DNA of 64,000 bases, taken from Elysia crispata. Taxonomy: Eukaryota > Mollusca > Gastropoda > Plakobranchidae. Position numbers and translations under genes: made by a program. Location: the NCBI GenBank assembly GCA_033675545.1, contig JAWDGP010006885.1, positions 112,501 to 176,500 on the forward strand. Reading direction: 5' to 3'. Under the pieces are notes generated by a model. That model ran no database searches, was not told the DNA's origin, and worked only from the letters and a program-made list of their open reading frames with translations. Below, piece after piece: positions 38,290 through 62,980 of this stretch (position 1 is its first letter; every line of letters begins with the position of its first letter).

Positions 38290-39400
38290 ACGAAGTCAAA
38301 ACAATCTCAAAGCACATTGTATAAACAATAGTTGCTTCATTTTGTGAGATCGACAAGTCAGAGAGTCTGAACAACAGACTTGGAAACCAGTGTTTAGAAT
38401 AAAGTCTGAAACATGGGAGTTGAAATCATGTGTATTGGATGAAAAGCGAGTTTCAAACATGCGAGTTGGAACCCACTGTTTTGGATGAATAAATATTGGA
38501 ATGGAATCATTCATTATCATGTGGATAAGCGAGAGAGTCTAAAACGTGGGAGATGCAACCCAGTTTTTAGATAATTGAGTTCCGAAACATGAAAACTAGA
38601 ATCCAGGCATTTTGAGATATCCCATTGTGTGTGGTGGATAAAAGTTTTAAACAGGAGAATGAATCCAGCGTTTAGCATGTATAAGCGAGTTCCAAATCTT
38701 GGGAAATTCAATCCAAGGTTTGGGATTTATACGCGAATTCCGAATCATGGGAAGTGAAATCCAGTGTTTACAATGTAAATGCGAATTTGAAATATCTGAA
38801 CTTCAATTCAGTGATTTGGATGAACAGATTTGGGAGTGATATTTCATTGTGTATGATGGATAAGTCGGTTAAACATGGGATGTGGAACACCTAGGATGCA
38901 TAAGCGAGTTCCAAATTTGGGAAATTAAATTCAGTGTGTATCATGTATAAGTTAGTTCCAAAATGTGGAATTTGGAATCCAATTTTTTTGATGAGCAAAT
39001 TTCGAAGTGATGTACCATTTTGTGTGAGATAGTCTTAAATATGGGAGATTGAACCCAGTGTTTAGGATGTATGAGCGAGGTCCACATCTTGGGAACTGCA
39101 ATCCAGGTTTTACGATATATATGCGAGTTCAGAAATATGAGAACCGAAATGCAGTGTTTGGAATGAACAAATTTGAAAGCGAAACCATTTTGTATGATGG
39201 ATAAGTGAAAGTCTAAAACATGGGATGTGGAACACGCTGTTAAGGATGACTAAGCGAATTCCGAAACTTGGGAATTCAAATCCAGTGTCTATGATGTAGA
39301 AACTGGAATCCATTTGGGATGCTAAATTTTGGAGTGACATCCCTTTGCATGTGATGGATGAGTGAGAATCTAATAAAACATGGTATATTGAACCCATGGA
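38290..39400. repeat. satellite block 1 (~45-bp subunits)
   Basis: Degenerate tandem subunits of the form 'gggaactggaatccagtgtttgggatgtataagcgagttccgaaacat' in shortened variants, interspersed with a spacer containing 'cccattgtgtgtgatggataag' and 'gtctaaaacatggga'. Divergence between subunits is high, so the array is old. Confidence 0.88.
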
Positions 39401-39835
39401 AGTATTTCCAAAGCATGGTTTGAGAATAACCCATTATTTCTTTGTTTAAAAAAATAGTTTTGAGCTACGAGATGAATAAAGTAAATGCAGCTATTTTCGC
39501 GCATCTAATCTTTTTATCCCGTTTTTTGCTTTAAACTCAAATACCTCAAACGAACACGGCAAGGAAAGAAATATAAGGAACATATCCTTATAGGTAAATT
39601 AACAGTATTATATGATACACCAGTGGATTGGAATGGGGTGTGACAGATGCAAATTTTGTGTTCCAAGGTAATGTCATCCTTAAGTTGAATTATTTTTAGT
39701 TGATAAGATAAGATAAAACGAATAAGTTTTATAACCATCCCAAATGTAATTCTGTTTTAGACCTTTAACATCCGTTGTTCGTCGTTAAAGTAGTACATAC
39801 GTAAAAAAGTAATTGACATTGAAATTTGTTAAAAA

Positions 39836-39957
39836 GCCAACGACATATACAAATTACACGAATAAAAAAATAGCGATTGAAAAATAAAAAAATAAGCCAA
39901 CGACTTATATACAAGTTACACGAATAAAAAAATAGCGATTGAAAAATAAAAAAAATA
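39836..39957 (+). repeat. 60-bp tandem duplication within unit 2
   Basis: Two copies of a 60-bp stretch beginning 'gccaacgac.tatatacaa' and ending in a 'gcgattgaaaaataaaaaaa' run lie head to tail. They are nearly identical, so much younger than the surrounding repeat units. Confidence 0.9.
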
Positions 39958-40519
39958 CCAACATGAGCAAAATAGGCAAAACATCACCTGAGGAGAATAA
40001 CATTGAAAAAATGTAAAAAACTGGGGACGAAATATATGTATAACAGAGCTGTTTGAATATGGGCTCCAGGATCGGCATCTTCTCGGGAGTTTTGACTCTG
40101 GATCTTTAAGTTTCAAATGGGAAACAGTCTCTTTGCAAGTCGACACCTTTTGATAGAAGAACAAATTCATAAAATTATGAAATACAATTGCATTTAATTG
40201 AAAAAAGACAAAATAAAAGATCGTGAAAAAACATCCAACGAAGCATCTGGTGGCTGCTCTTCGGCTTTCGAATCGGAAGGTCCGGAGTTGGTCTCTCAAA
40301 TTTAAAACGATTTTTGATTCAAGATTCTGTGCCACAACCCTAGTATGACGAGCTTATTAACAGTTCCTTCCCAGTTAAAAATAGTTTAGGATACAAATAA
40401 TCTTTCAAAATAACTTTGTAAAGCAGATAGAGCACTTTGGCGGAAGTGTTGGTGTAGGAACATTATCCCACACGTCAAAAATTACACCAAGAGACAAGGC
40501 GAAAAGAGCATGTGAACCA

Positions 40520-41930
40520 AACCAAAAATGACATTCTAAAACATTGGAGAATAAAGCCAATGTTTAGGATGAGGATGTATATGCGAGTTCCGAACCTTGG
40601 GAAATGCAATCCAAGGTTTTGGATTTATAGACGAGTTCGGAATCATGGGAACTGGAAGCCAATGTTAACGAATGCGAGTTCCAAAATATGGGAACTGAAA
40701 TTCAGTGTTTGGGATAAACATTTTGGGAGGCCGACCCCATTGTGTATGACGGATAAGAGAATCTCATGAAATGTAGAACATGGTTTAAAATGAATAAGCG
40801 AGTTCCGAAACTTGGGAACTGAAATTCAGTGTTTATGATGAACAAGGTAGTTCCAAAACATGACAACTGGTATCCAGTGTTTGGGATGAATGAATTTTGG
40901 AGTGATATCCCATTGCGTGTGATGGATAAGTGACACGGTCTAAAACGTGGGAGACTGAACCCAGTGTTTAGGGTGTATAATCGCATTCCAAAACATAGGA
41001 ACTCAAATTCATTTTTTGTGATCTATAATGGTAGATCCAAAACATGCAAACTCAAATCCAGAGCTCGGGATGAAGAAATTTGAAAGTGGCATCCCATTGT
41101 GTATGATGGATAAGTGAAACAGTCTTCAACATGGGATGTAGAACACACTTTGGGATGAAGAAGCGAGTCCCGAAGCTTGGGAACAAATTCAGTGTTTGTA
41201 ATGTGTAAGGTTGTTCAAAAACAAACTGGAAACCAACGTGTGGGATGATAAATTTTGGGGTTACATTCCATTGGGAGACTGAACCCAGTGTTTAGGATGT
41301 ACAACAGCGTTCCAAATTTGGGAACTCAAATGCATTTTTATGATCTATATGGTAGATCCAAAACATGCAAACTCGAATCCAGTGCTTGGGATGAAGAAAT
41401 TTTTGGAAGTGAGATCCCATTGTGTATGATGGATAAGTGAAACAGTAATGGGATGTGGAACATACTGTTTGGGATGAAGAAGCGAGTTCCGAAACTTGAG
41501 AACTAAAATTCAGTGTTTATGATGTGCAAGGTTGTTCAAAAACATAGAAACTGGAAACTAGTGTTTGGGATGATAAATTTTGGGGAGATATCCCATTGCG
41601 TATGATAGCTGAGGCATTGAACCCAGTGTTTAGATGTATAAACATTTTCTGAAACACGTGAACTGCAATCCAGAGTTTGATGTGTATGTATTTTGGAGTG
41701 CGTCGCCATTGTGTTTGATGGATAAGTAAGAGTCTAAAACACAAGAGATTGAACAGAATGTTTATGATGTATAAGCGAGTTTCGAATTATCGGGCAGCCA
41801 ATGCAGTGTATGGGATTTATTGGCAAGTTCTGAAACGTGTGAACTGGAATCCAGAGTTTGCGATAAATGATGTTTAGAATGACCCCTCATTGGGTGTGGT
41901 GGATAAGTGACAGACCATTTTAGGTGGAAC
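40520..41930. repeat. satellite block 2 with ~175-185-bp higher-order period
   Basis: The marker 'cccattg(t/c)gt.tgat' recurs at about 40,734, 40,908, 41,092, 41,417 and 41,591, spacings of 174, 184, 325 (about 2 x 162) and 174. Each composite unit holds several subunits of about 45 bp. Many subunits contain the dyad AGTTCC...GGAACT, with an 8-base loop. Confidence 0.88.
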
Positions 41931-44145
41931 CCATTATAGTGAAGGCAAGAGCTTCACCTATGGCCTACTACTTTCGATGCACAAATGTTTCTTAAGCTCT
42001 TCTAGATAATGCCCATCTATTGGACAAGATCAAGTTAATTAACATTGCTTTGGCAGTAGGATTATAATTTTTGTTCTGATAAGCGCTGGTAAACTTATCC
42101 ATTAATTTTGTACACATTTCCTGTGATTCTTTCAAAATGTAAATTAAGTGTTTTTCGAGCAGAAAGCCAGAGGCATCTCTTTTCCATGGAGATCCTACTA
42201 TCGTCTGTTTTGATTGCTTGACTTTTGTCATTCTTGTGAAATAAGTTTTTACATCTATGAATCTGATAGCATGCAGGCTGTCATGAAAGCATTTTCAAAA
42301 GCATGCCGTCAGAACAACCGATTAATCGTATTTTGTTTCGGAAATAATCATTTCGAGTTACGAGTTAAAGTAAATGCAGCTTTTTTCGTGCATCCAACTT
42401 TTTTCCCCATTTCTTGCTTACTCCAACACTTTAAACCAAGAAGACAAGGAAAATATTAGGAGCATATCATTGTGTGTGTAATAATAGCAGTATATAATAC
42501 ACCAATAGATTGGGATAGGGTGTGATTCGCAAAAGGTGAAAATTTTGTGTTCCAATGTATTATTAATTTTTTTATTTGATAAGATAATATAAGATGAATG
42601 TGATATATAATTATCCAAGATGTAATTGTTTTAGACCACCAACACCCATTGTTCTATGTTTAAGCTCTACCATGAGACAAAGACCAGAATAGCATACAAA
42701 CCTTACTACCTGCATTACATAGGACCATCATAGACTTGAGTTTCTCTTGCGATTACAGTGTCCTAAAACTCCACTTCGTTTTGCGAATAGCATGCTTTAT
42801 CAAGAAAAGATATAATTATTTTGACATCTTTCAACAACCTGTTTTTATTTTGACACTGGCATGAAAAAGAATGTCGAAGTGGAATCAGATGAGTAGCGAC
42901 AAATCTCTCTCAGAATGTATGAAGTCAAGACAATCTCAAAATACAATAGTATAAACAATAGTTGCTTCATTCTGTGCGACTCGCATGTGAGTGAGTCTGA
43001 ACAACAGTGTTGGAACCCGGTGTTTAGAGATTCAAACATCGGAGTTGAAATCATGTGTATTGTATGAAAAGCGCGTTTCAAAACATGCGAGTTGGAACCC
43101 ACTGTACAGGATGAATAGAATAGAGGAGGGATCCAATTGTGTGTGATGGATAAGCGAGAATCTAAAACATTGGAGATGTAACCCAGTGTTTAAGATGATT
43201 GAGCTCGTTGGATGTGAAAGACGCTGTTTAGGATGTATAAGTATGTTCCGAAACTTGGGAAAAATTCAATGTTTGATGTTCAAGGTAGTTCCAAAATATG
43301 GAAACTGGAATCCAGTGTTTGGGATGAAGAAATCTGGAAGTGACACCCCATTTGTGATAGATAAGTGAAACAATCTAAAACATTGCAGATTGAACCCATT
43401 GTTTAGAATGAATAAGCGAGTTCCAAATCTTGGGAACTTCAATCCAGCGTTTACGATGTATATGCGAGTTCCGAAATATGGGAACTGAAATTCAGTGTTT
43501 GGGATGAACGAATTTGGAAGCGAGACCCCATTGTGTATGATGGATAAGTATGACAGTCTTAAACATGGGAGACTGAATCCAGTGTTTAGATGTATAAATA
43601 TATTCTGAAATATGGAAACTGCAATCTAAACATTTGTGTATATATTTTGGAGTGAGACGCCATTGTGTGGGATGGAAAAGTAAAAGTTGAAAACGGAGAT
43701 TAAACTAAGCGCTTAGGATGTATCAGCGAGTTTCGAACCATCGGACCTGTAATCCAGTGTTTGGGATTTTCAGGCAAGTTCCGAAATATGACAGAACTGG
43801 AATCCAGAGTTTGGGATAAATGAATTGTGGAATGACACATCATTGTGTGTGGTGAATAAGTGAGACCGTTTTAAACATGTGCGGTGGAACCCACTATTTT
43901 CGACGAATAAGCCAGTTCCTATACATGGAAACTGGAATCTAGGATAAATGAATTTTGTAGAGATCATATTGTGGTGGATAATTTAGACAATCTTAAACAT
44001 GGCAGATGGAATCCACCGTTTAGGATATGATTTTTGAGTCGTGGGAACTGGAATTCAGTGTTAAGAATGAATGGAAGAGTATTGGAGTGGGTTTTCTTTT
44101 TGTATGACGAGACATTCTAAAACGTGGATTTTGGGACCACCCAAT
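41930..44145. repeat. tandem segmental repeat, unit 3
   Basis: Non-satellite segment 41,930-42,950 and satellite 42,950-44,145. It keeps the minus-strand frame described under unit 1 in its most complete form. It ends where satellite similarity fades near 44,145. Confidence 0.85.
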
Positions 44146-45670
44146 AAAAGCAGGCAGTCCGAAATTTAAGACTTAAAATTTGACTCTCGGTCTTGCGGCT
44201 TTTTTTTAAAATGTCACGGCGCATTCTTTGCTCTGTTTTTACTCACATTTAAGATTTTTATCCCAACCATTTGGCATTATGACAAGGATTTTGTCCAAGT
44301 TTGATCCTCATCATAGTGGATCGCATTTTGCAAATTTTTGAGCGAAATCAAACCCGTCGTTGAGAAAATTCACAAAGACAATTTTGCATTTTCGTACCTA
44401 TTTCCCTCTCTGTAAGACTGGCTCAGAAGATCAAGAAGGCACACATGGTTTTAAAGGCAGAAGAGGTACACAAAACATTTTAGTCAATGTTCTTTTGAGA
44501 GTCATGCTTGACTACCCATATCCTATTTGCACTTTGATGTCAGTTTTTTTTTTTTGATTAATGCTAGTGCTTATAAAAAACATTTACTCGCAGAAATTTT
44601 ACTTGCTTTGCTAGCGAAAACAAGCAGCGCTCATGGTTTCCAAATTAATCATGGCAGGTAAAAGTACATTTAAAAATGTAATTTTAAAATCAATAATGTA
44701 AAATTTTCCCCCCTCAGTTATTTCACGGTTTTAACGCAAAGTTAAAAGTTAAAAGCTTTCAACATTCGAAAGTGATGACTTAAAAAGTATGCGATTCTCG
44801 CAAAAATCATACATAAAGTTTAGAAATAAAAAAAAAATCAAGATTCTAGTTCGGAGGAAAGATAATAGTAATAGTAATACAAATACGAAGGTTCAAAAAC
44901 TCATAGATCTATACAGCAGAGTTGCACACAAAGATAGAGAGGAAGTAGGACCAACCAAACGAGTTGTGTAAAAATGTGGGATGATAACTGGCAAATTCAT
45001 GTGTTATTCCCCAAGGTAATTCAATGTAAAAAAAAATGGAAAAATAAAAAGGAGAAACAATTAGCCTCTAAAGTATAAAGTTGTGAGTTTAATGGGATAA
45101 TTTTATGTGCCGTTTTGGGGAATGAACAAGCGAAATGATTAAAATAGGTTTGTAAGGCAAATCAGCTTTCCTAACTCAACACTTGTGCTAGGTTTCGCAA
45201 AATGAACCCATATTACGTAGACAAGAGCTCAATATCAATACTAGCTTAGGGCATTAAGCAAAGGAGGAAAAAAAGAACCGATTCACTGTTGAGTTTAAGC
45301 AATCGAATCTGTATTCGATTAAAATTTATAAATTTGATTGACGAAGCTAAATTTCAATTAAATTCAGTATAACTATTCAAAAAGCCAAGAATATAAAAAA
45401 AGACTTAGCTTCTTTAAATCAGCTGTGGAGTCAAGATGCTGGAAAAATCTTTGCGGTATGGAAGGTTTCATTCCAAGCGCAGTCCACTTCACACCAACTG
45501 TCTTTCGTATAGCATGAAACCTATGGAGTAAGACAAAACAGAACAGTAAGCTGCTTAAGTGCACCTATATATATGATTCTTTAATCAAGTAAACCTATCT
45601 AAATTTAAGCTCGATCCTTTTATTGTCCTGGAAGGAACCGAACATCGTAAATGTATGGTGGTTTGTGCGA
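44146..45670. other. intergenic, nothing recognised
   Basis: AT-rich sequence with a few short frames (for example 44,360-44,557 and 45,373-45,564). None carries a recognisable motif. Confidence 0.45.
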
Positions 45671-45675
45671 CGATT

Positions 45676-46368
<693 letters not shown>

Positions 46369-47470
46369 TAAAAAATACTCTAAAATATGGTGTCCCACAA
46401 GGTTCTGTCCTGGGACCTCTACTTTTCACCATGTACACAGCACCTGTAGCTGACATTGCAGAGCGGCATGGAGTAAATTATCTCTACGCAGACGACACCC
46501 AGCTCTATGTACCACTTGATAATACGCTTGAGACTGCATCTTACCAAAAGGAGTCAATCGAGAAATGTGTGGTTGAAATTGCAGATTGGATGAACTCTAA
46601 CAAACTTAAGTTAAATAGTGATAAAACAGATGTGATCGTGTTTGGGACGAACAAAGCTCTTATAGATCTTAACTTTAATAGTGTTCAAATAAAAAAGTTC
46701 CAGCGTTCCTGTTTCAAGTTCAGTAAAGAATCTGGGATGTTATTTAGACGCAAATTTTACTATGTCTTGTCAGATCAATAGCATATGTCAGCAATCGTAC
46801 TACCATCTTAAGAATATTGGCATGATCAGAAGCTATATTAATAAAGATACTGCTCAACTTCTAGTCAGCTCTTTAGTAATGAGCAGAATAGACTACTGTA
46901 ATTCATTGCTTACTGGAGTATCTCTTAACTCAATAATTAAACTTCAGAGAGTACAAAATCAGGCAGCCAGGATTGTATCCCGTGCTAAAAAGCATCAGCA
47001 CATTACACCTGTCTTAAAAGATCTTCACTGGCTTCCAGTTAAGCAAAGAATTGATTTTAAAGTACTGACCTTTGTTCATAAATTTTTTCAAAATATATCT
47101 CCTCTTTATATTCAAGAAATTTTAGAATGTCATAGGCCTAATAGAGTTTTAAGATCAATTGGTAATAATAAACTAGCTGTACCACGATCTCATTCAACGC
47201 TAGGTGATAGGGCTTTTTCAATTTACTCTTCCATTAAATGGAATGCCCTCCCGGCATATTTAAAACTATCTTTTACACACGACAATTTTAAACGACATTT
47301 AAAGACTTTCCTTTTTAAACAAGCCTTTGTGTGACCTCTTTCATGTTTTAGGGTCTTATTGATGTCAAATTATATATCTGTTTTTATTGTGAAAAATCTG
47401 TACGCGCCTAGAGCATTTTATTTAAGGTGATATACGGCGCTTTATAAATGGTTATTATTATTATTATTAT
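46369..47470 (+). mobile_element. 5'-truncated L2/CR1-like LINE, 3' end of RT ORF plus tail
   Basis: Starts abruptly inside the AGT array. It encodes RT motifs [14 protein letters not shown] and [14 protein letters not shown], then [17 protein letters not shown] single-base frame change near 46,700 separates this from the C-terminal region (46,762-47,334) with SRIDYCNSLLTG, LQRVQNQAARIVSR, DLHWLPVKQRIDFK and a final stop. The 3' UTR ends 'ggcgctttataaatgg' followed by (TTA)n at 47,453-47,472, the usual short-repeat tail of this LINE type. The endonuclease and N-terminal RT are missing. AGT/AGC units resume right after the tail. Confidence 0.88.
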
Positions 47471-47472
47471 TA

Positions 47473-47505
47473 GTAGTAGTAGTAGTAGCAGCAGCAGCAG
47501 CATTA
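47473..47505 (+). repeat. AGT/AGC units right of the LINE
   Basis: A short run of agt and agc units follows the LINE's TTA tail, continuing the repeat type found left of the LINE. Confidence 0.85.
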
Positions 47506-48920
47506 GTAGGAACAAATTTAGATCTAGAGGAGGCAAACCACTGGGTAAATTACAAGTTAGAATTATAAATATTTATTTGCGACGAATAAAACCATATTCG
47601 TGTTCAGCATATCAATAAAAGAAAATCCTACGGCATCGTATATCATACATCTATAATATTAAACCAACTTCCCCAATCGGAATCCCTTACAATAATAATG
47701 ACATTGATGATATGATGATGATGATAATTATAATAATAGTAACAATTATACTAATACTAATACTAACAGTTTTACTAATACTAATATTGCTTATACTAAG
47801 ATTATATTAATATTTACGATGGTAAGGAGAATAAGGATTAATATTGCATTGATAGCTGTAGCTACACTGATTGACTTACCCCGCCAGCTTTCGGTTTGTC
47901 GTGTTCCCAGTTCATGGCGACTGTTCAACCGTTCGGTTTCAGTTGCGAAAAGAAAACGAATCATTGTGATTTAAAGGTTTTTTTATAGAAGAAAATCCTC
48001 ACTCTTTGTGCATTTGACGAGTCGTACATGTAGACTCAGACACCGCGATCTCGAGAATAGCAGCTGAACAGTTGACCAAAGTGAAAGAAATCGCTAACTG
48101 CAAGGTCAATCTTGAGAATCTCGCTCATAAATTTTCAAAGGTCAGCCGAAGGGGGCGATCTGTTCACATTTTCTTTGCATGTGCGATAGTGTTAAAATTA
48201 TATGAAGCTAAAGCTTTGATATCGATAATACGCGTAATCGGTTTATGGATAGCGTTTTTTTTTTAACTGCGTCCACTGGAAAATGATTACTAGTCAGATC
48301 TTGAAAAACTTAACAAACTTTAAAAACAAAATGAATTCAACACGTAAAATCCGTGCAGAACTGAGTGTGAGTATTGCTCCATCCCAACCCTTGTATGACT
48401 ATCTCACCCCTGTTCGACTCCAAGTAAAAACAAAAATCAGAAACATACAAGACTGAGTAGATTCACCTTTAGTGTAATAAAAAGCTAGCTATGGTGATGA
48501 AATAAAACAAGAAGTATACTGTGCAAAGTGCTAAACCTCTACTTTTACGTGTCAAAACTAGACTCTGGAAAAAAAGTTCGGCGAGCTCTCATTTTTATTT
48601 TAACAATGCAGATGATGTGGTGATGTTTTACAAACAGCGCCTTATTTAAAAACACCTCACATTGTTTGAAAAAATGGCGTAAATTGTATGTGCAAAGGAG
48701 ACAGACAGATATTACTGAGAAGTTTTCTTTCTCGAGCTTTTCCTAGTTTGGTCTTTCAGGCTTTGTTTAGCTTGTGTACCATTTTATCTACAATGTTCAA
48801 AATAAAATGACGCTTCATTGCAACTCTAAAGAATACAAAAGGCAGTTTGAAAATTGTGGGCTTATCAAAGAACGGAAATATTGTTCAATGAAATAATAAT
48901 AATAATATAATAATAATAAC

Positions 48921-48992
<72 letters not shown>

Positions 48993-49975
48993 GTTAAAAA
49001 GAGAAAAAGAAGAAAGACAAGAAAAAGAAGAAAACGTGCAGGAAAAACAGGATAAGGAGGATGTGGGTTAGTAGGGGGAACAAGAGTAGTAGAATCTGGA
49101 ACTACGAGGGACATGCTAAACTTACGAGAAATAAATTTCAAATGGTATTTTAGCTCATTTTCCTATCATAAGAATTAAACTATGACATTTCGACGTTAAA
49201 TGATAAATAAAAAAATCTAGTTCTCCACTAACTGTTTGCACGTTATGTAATAACCAATATGTTCGAACTCGCCACCACAACGTTAGGAGTATTGAGAACA
49301 AGATCCATAAATTATGAGTAAGATTGTATGTCAAAACTATTATACGGTTGTGAAACATACAAACATTTATAAACGAAAGAAGTCCTTATCATTATAAGGG
49401 TCTGTTTAACGTAGAATTTTTTTACTCGAAATTGCAGTAGTGGAGTCGACAAACTCGGCTTGGCTATTTTGTAAGAAAAATTTTCAACGGACGTTTGGTT
49501 TTCATGTCGTTGAAAATGCTTGAACGGCAAACAAGCATGTTGAAGAAAGCCAAACAATTTGGTTTCTGTTGAGAAAGACATCGCCGTAGTTTAAAGTAAC
49601 ACTTGATTAAATTGATTATCCATCCATTCATGTAAAAATGTGTATTTAATGAACCGATACTTTCCAATTGTCTAATAGGAGTAGCCAACCTAATTTTGTA
49701 ATTCTGGATTGAAGAGCGTGGCAATCTTACAAGTGTCATCCTTAAGTGTTGCGCACTATGCGTAAAAATTGAAAGAGATAATAAATGATAGCTGAAGGAT
49801 TATGATATATCCTCTCTGGTGACACCAAATATATTTTATCAACATTCACATCCATTTTTTTCTTTATATACTTACGTTATTGGTGTTGCTATTAAGACTG
49901 ATATGCATCCCCCCCCCCCTCCCCCCATGTATACCCTGCATGAAAAGCTACACATCCTTCTAAAGCCTATGTGGT
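47506..49975. other. intergenic, one possible exon and an (AAT)n array
   Basis: An AAT array lies at 48,892-48,990. Around 48,028-48,139 the plus strand reads DSDTAISRIAAEQLTKVKEI followed by ANCKVNLENLAHKFSK, bounded on the left by 'catgtag' and on the right by 'gtcagc'. Composition is less AT-rich and the peptide looks like a real amphipathic helix. I do not recognise it, and no adjoining exon is evident. Confidence 0.35.
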
Positions 49976-51379
49976 GATAATTATTTCAGAGCAAAAATAT
50001 AATTACATTTTGTATGTTAGTAAGGACGTAAGTTTTTAAACCTATATATCCTCTGAGCGGATGTCTTACTGAGACATTAGTCTTTTTAAACATATGGCAT
50101 AAGAGATTAGAAATTTAAATATATTAAACTATTTAAAATTCTCTACTTCAATAGCGCCTGGGCATGACCTTTTAATCTATATTTTGCCCTGAAAGAATTA
50201 TGAACTTTTTCGAATAGCCGCACTATTTCTGAATCGCAGTCCTTTTGTTTGGAATCGTGGCGAATTGCCAGGGTGGCTTCTGACATCCCGCTAATTTGAT
50301 CTATAAAACCCCGAACGACTGTTTGCATTAGATGTCATTTTTTTTAAATTTCTGAGTGCATGCTCTAGATAAAAGTATCTAAGTTTGCGTTGGCGATTGT
50401 TGAGCACAAGATCTAACCCATTGCCGATTTTTTCAAAATGTTCTCCTTTGATCTTCTGTCGGTGCAGCTTTCAGTCTGTTTCTATAGCTTTTCCTTGTTA
50501 TCCAGGCTAGTAACCATAAAACAGCTGTCAACATTTTAAATTGGTTGTAGAAATATCAAAGGCGTTAAATGAGAATCTCATGTGGAGCAACACACAAAGG
50601 TGGGAATTTTGCTCATTGTAATTATTCCCATATTTTGATTTAAAATTAAAGGCAGTATCATTTTGATGTATCATTTATTGACATTAGGTGGAATACTGCT
50701 CTTTTTATTTAAATGCAGTATACATTCTGTACGTTGCAACGGGACGATGAGAAAATGTACGACTGATTTTTGTTACCCTCTGCGCTTCAAAGAACGAATC
50801 TAAGAATACTAAAATTAAACATGTTAATGTCAAGTACCGTACGCATAATCTAGCGAAGACTAATATAACGTCACAAGGAAACCCCACTTTTTGTGATGGA
50901 AATTCTGTAGGGCATGTGTAGATATTACTAGATTGATCAAAATTTTAGATATAGGAACGCCTATCTGAGATAAGATGAAATGTAACTATTATACGTGACG
51001 CAAATTCCTTCAAACTGATTTAACTGTCCTAAACAAGCTTGGACTTTCCATATGAACTAACCTCCGACCTTGATTCTTTATCTACGTTAACATTTTAGTT
51101 TTTTAGCCTTTAACTATAACATTTATAATATATTTATAGCTTACAGAATTATCAACTAGCAATCCTTAAGTGAACTACTTTTTTGTTTTCTTTTATAATC
51201 GGTTATCAGCATAGTTCAAATATCTAAAGAGATGAGAATATGAAAAACTTAGATAAGAAGAACAATACAACTCATTGCACAAACGGATAGACCAAAAAAC
51301 CTGCGGAGTTGTTGAACCGCCCCAGTTTCGATAAGAAAATTCCCTGCCCTCTTTTGGTCAGACCTTGCAGACTGAGCTA

Positions 51380-51387
51380 CATAAAAG
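51380..51387 (+). promoter_or_regulatory. TATA-like box of copy B
   Basis: CATAAAAG at the position matching TATAAAAG of copy A, within 'gactgagct.cataaaag..cagacccaaag'. One T-to-C change weakens the match. It lies about 320 bp before the exon 1 ATG. Confidence 0.4.
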
Positions 51388-51701
51388 GAACAGACCCAAA
51401 GAACTACGAGAACCAGGACTAACTCTTTGCCAAAAAAGAGGAAGTAGGTCTTTGGTTGCAGAGGATTGTGATCTACAAATTAACCTGTAATTTTAAATAC
51501 AACTTTTTTTTTCAAAACTATTAACAAAGCGTCGATTCTCATGCTCAACTTAAGCTTAAAAAATTAAAATTAAAATTACCGCGTACGGGGAAAAAATTAC
51601 AAAAACAACAACAACAACAAAACAAAAATAGAAACAAATAGTGCATCAATAATAGTGATCTGGTCATACAGGAATCTACTAACCTTTGCGTGAGACCAAT
51701 A

Positions 51702-62980
<11,279 letters not shown>

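Larger units (their letters stand above)
36600..39400. repeat. tandem segmental repeat, unit 1
   Basis: The first of three related units of about 2.5 kb. It has a non-satellite segment (36,610-38,290) and a satellite segment (38,290-39,400). Landmarks shared with unit 3 include 'gaacccattatag..gaggcaagag', 'cacatttcctgtgattctttcaaaa' and 'tcctactatcgtct'. Landmarks shared with unit 2 include 'agcactttgg.ggaa.gtgttggt' and 'attacaccaagagacaag.cgaaaa'. It is the longest non-satellite segment of the three. Confidence 0.85.
39400..41930. repeat. tandem segmental repeat, unit 2
   Basis: Non-satellite segment 39,400-40,510, shorter than in unit 1 because its left part is missing, then satellite 40,520-41,930. 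On the minus strand a frame at 39,916-40,335 contains NLFFYQKVSTCKE and RRCRSWSPYS, matching NFLLYQQVFICKE and RRCRSSNPYS in unit 1 (37,397-37,687). No protein family is recognised. Confidence 0.85.

Noticed and set aside
44360..44557. Collagen-like stretch (GTHGFKGRRGT)
   Set aside because: Only three or so imperfect Gly-x-y units, no neighbouring exons, likely chance.
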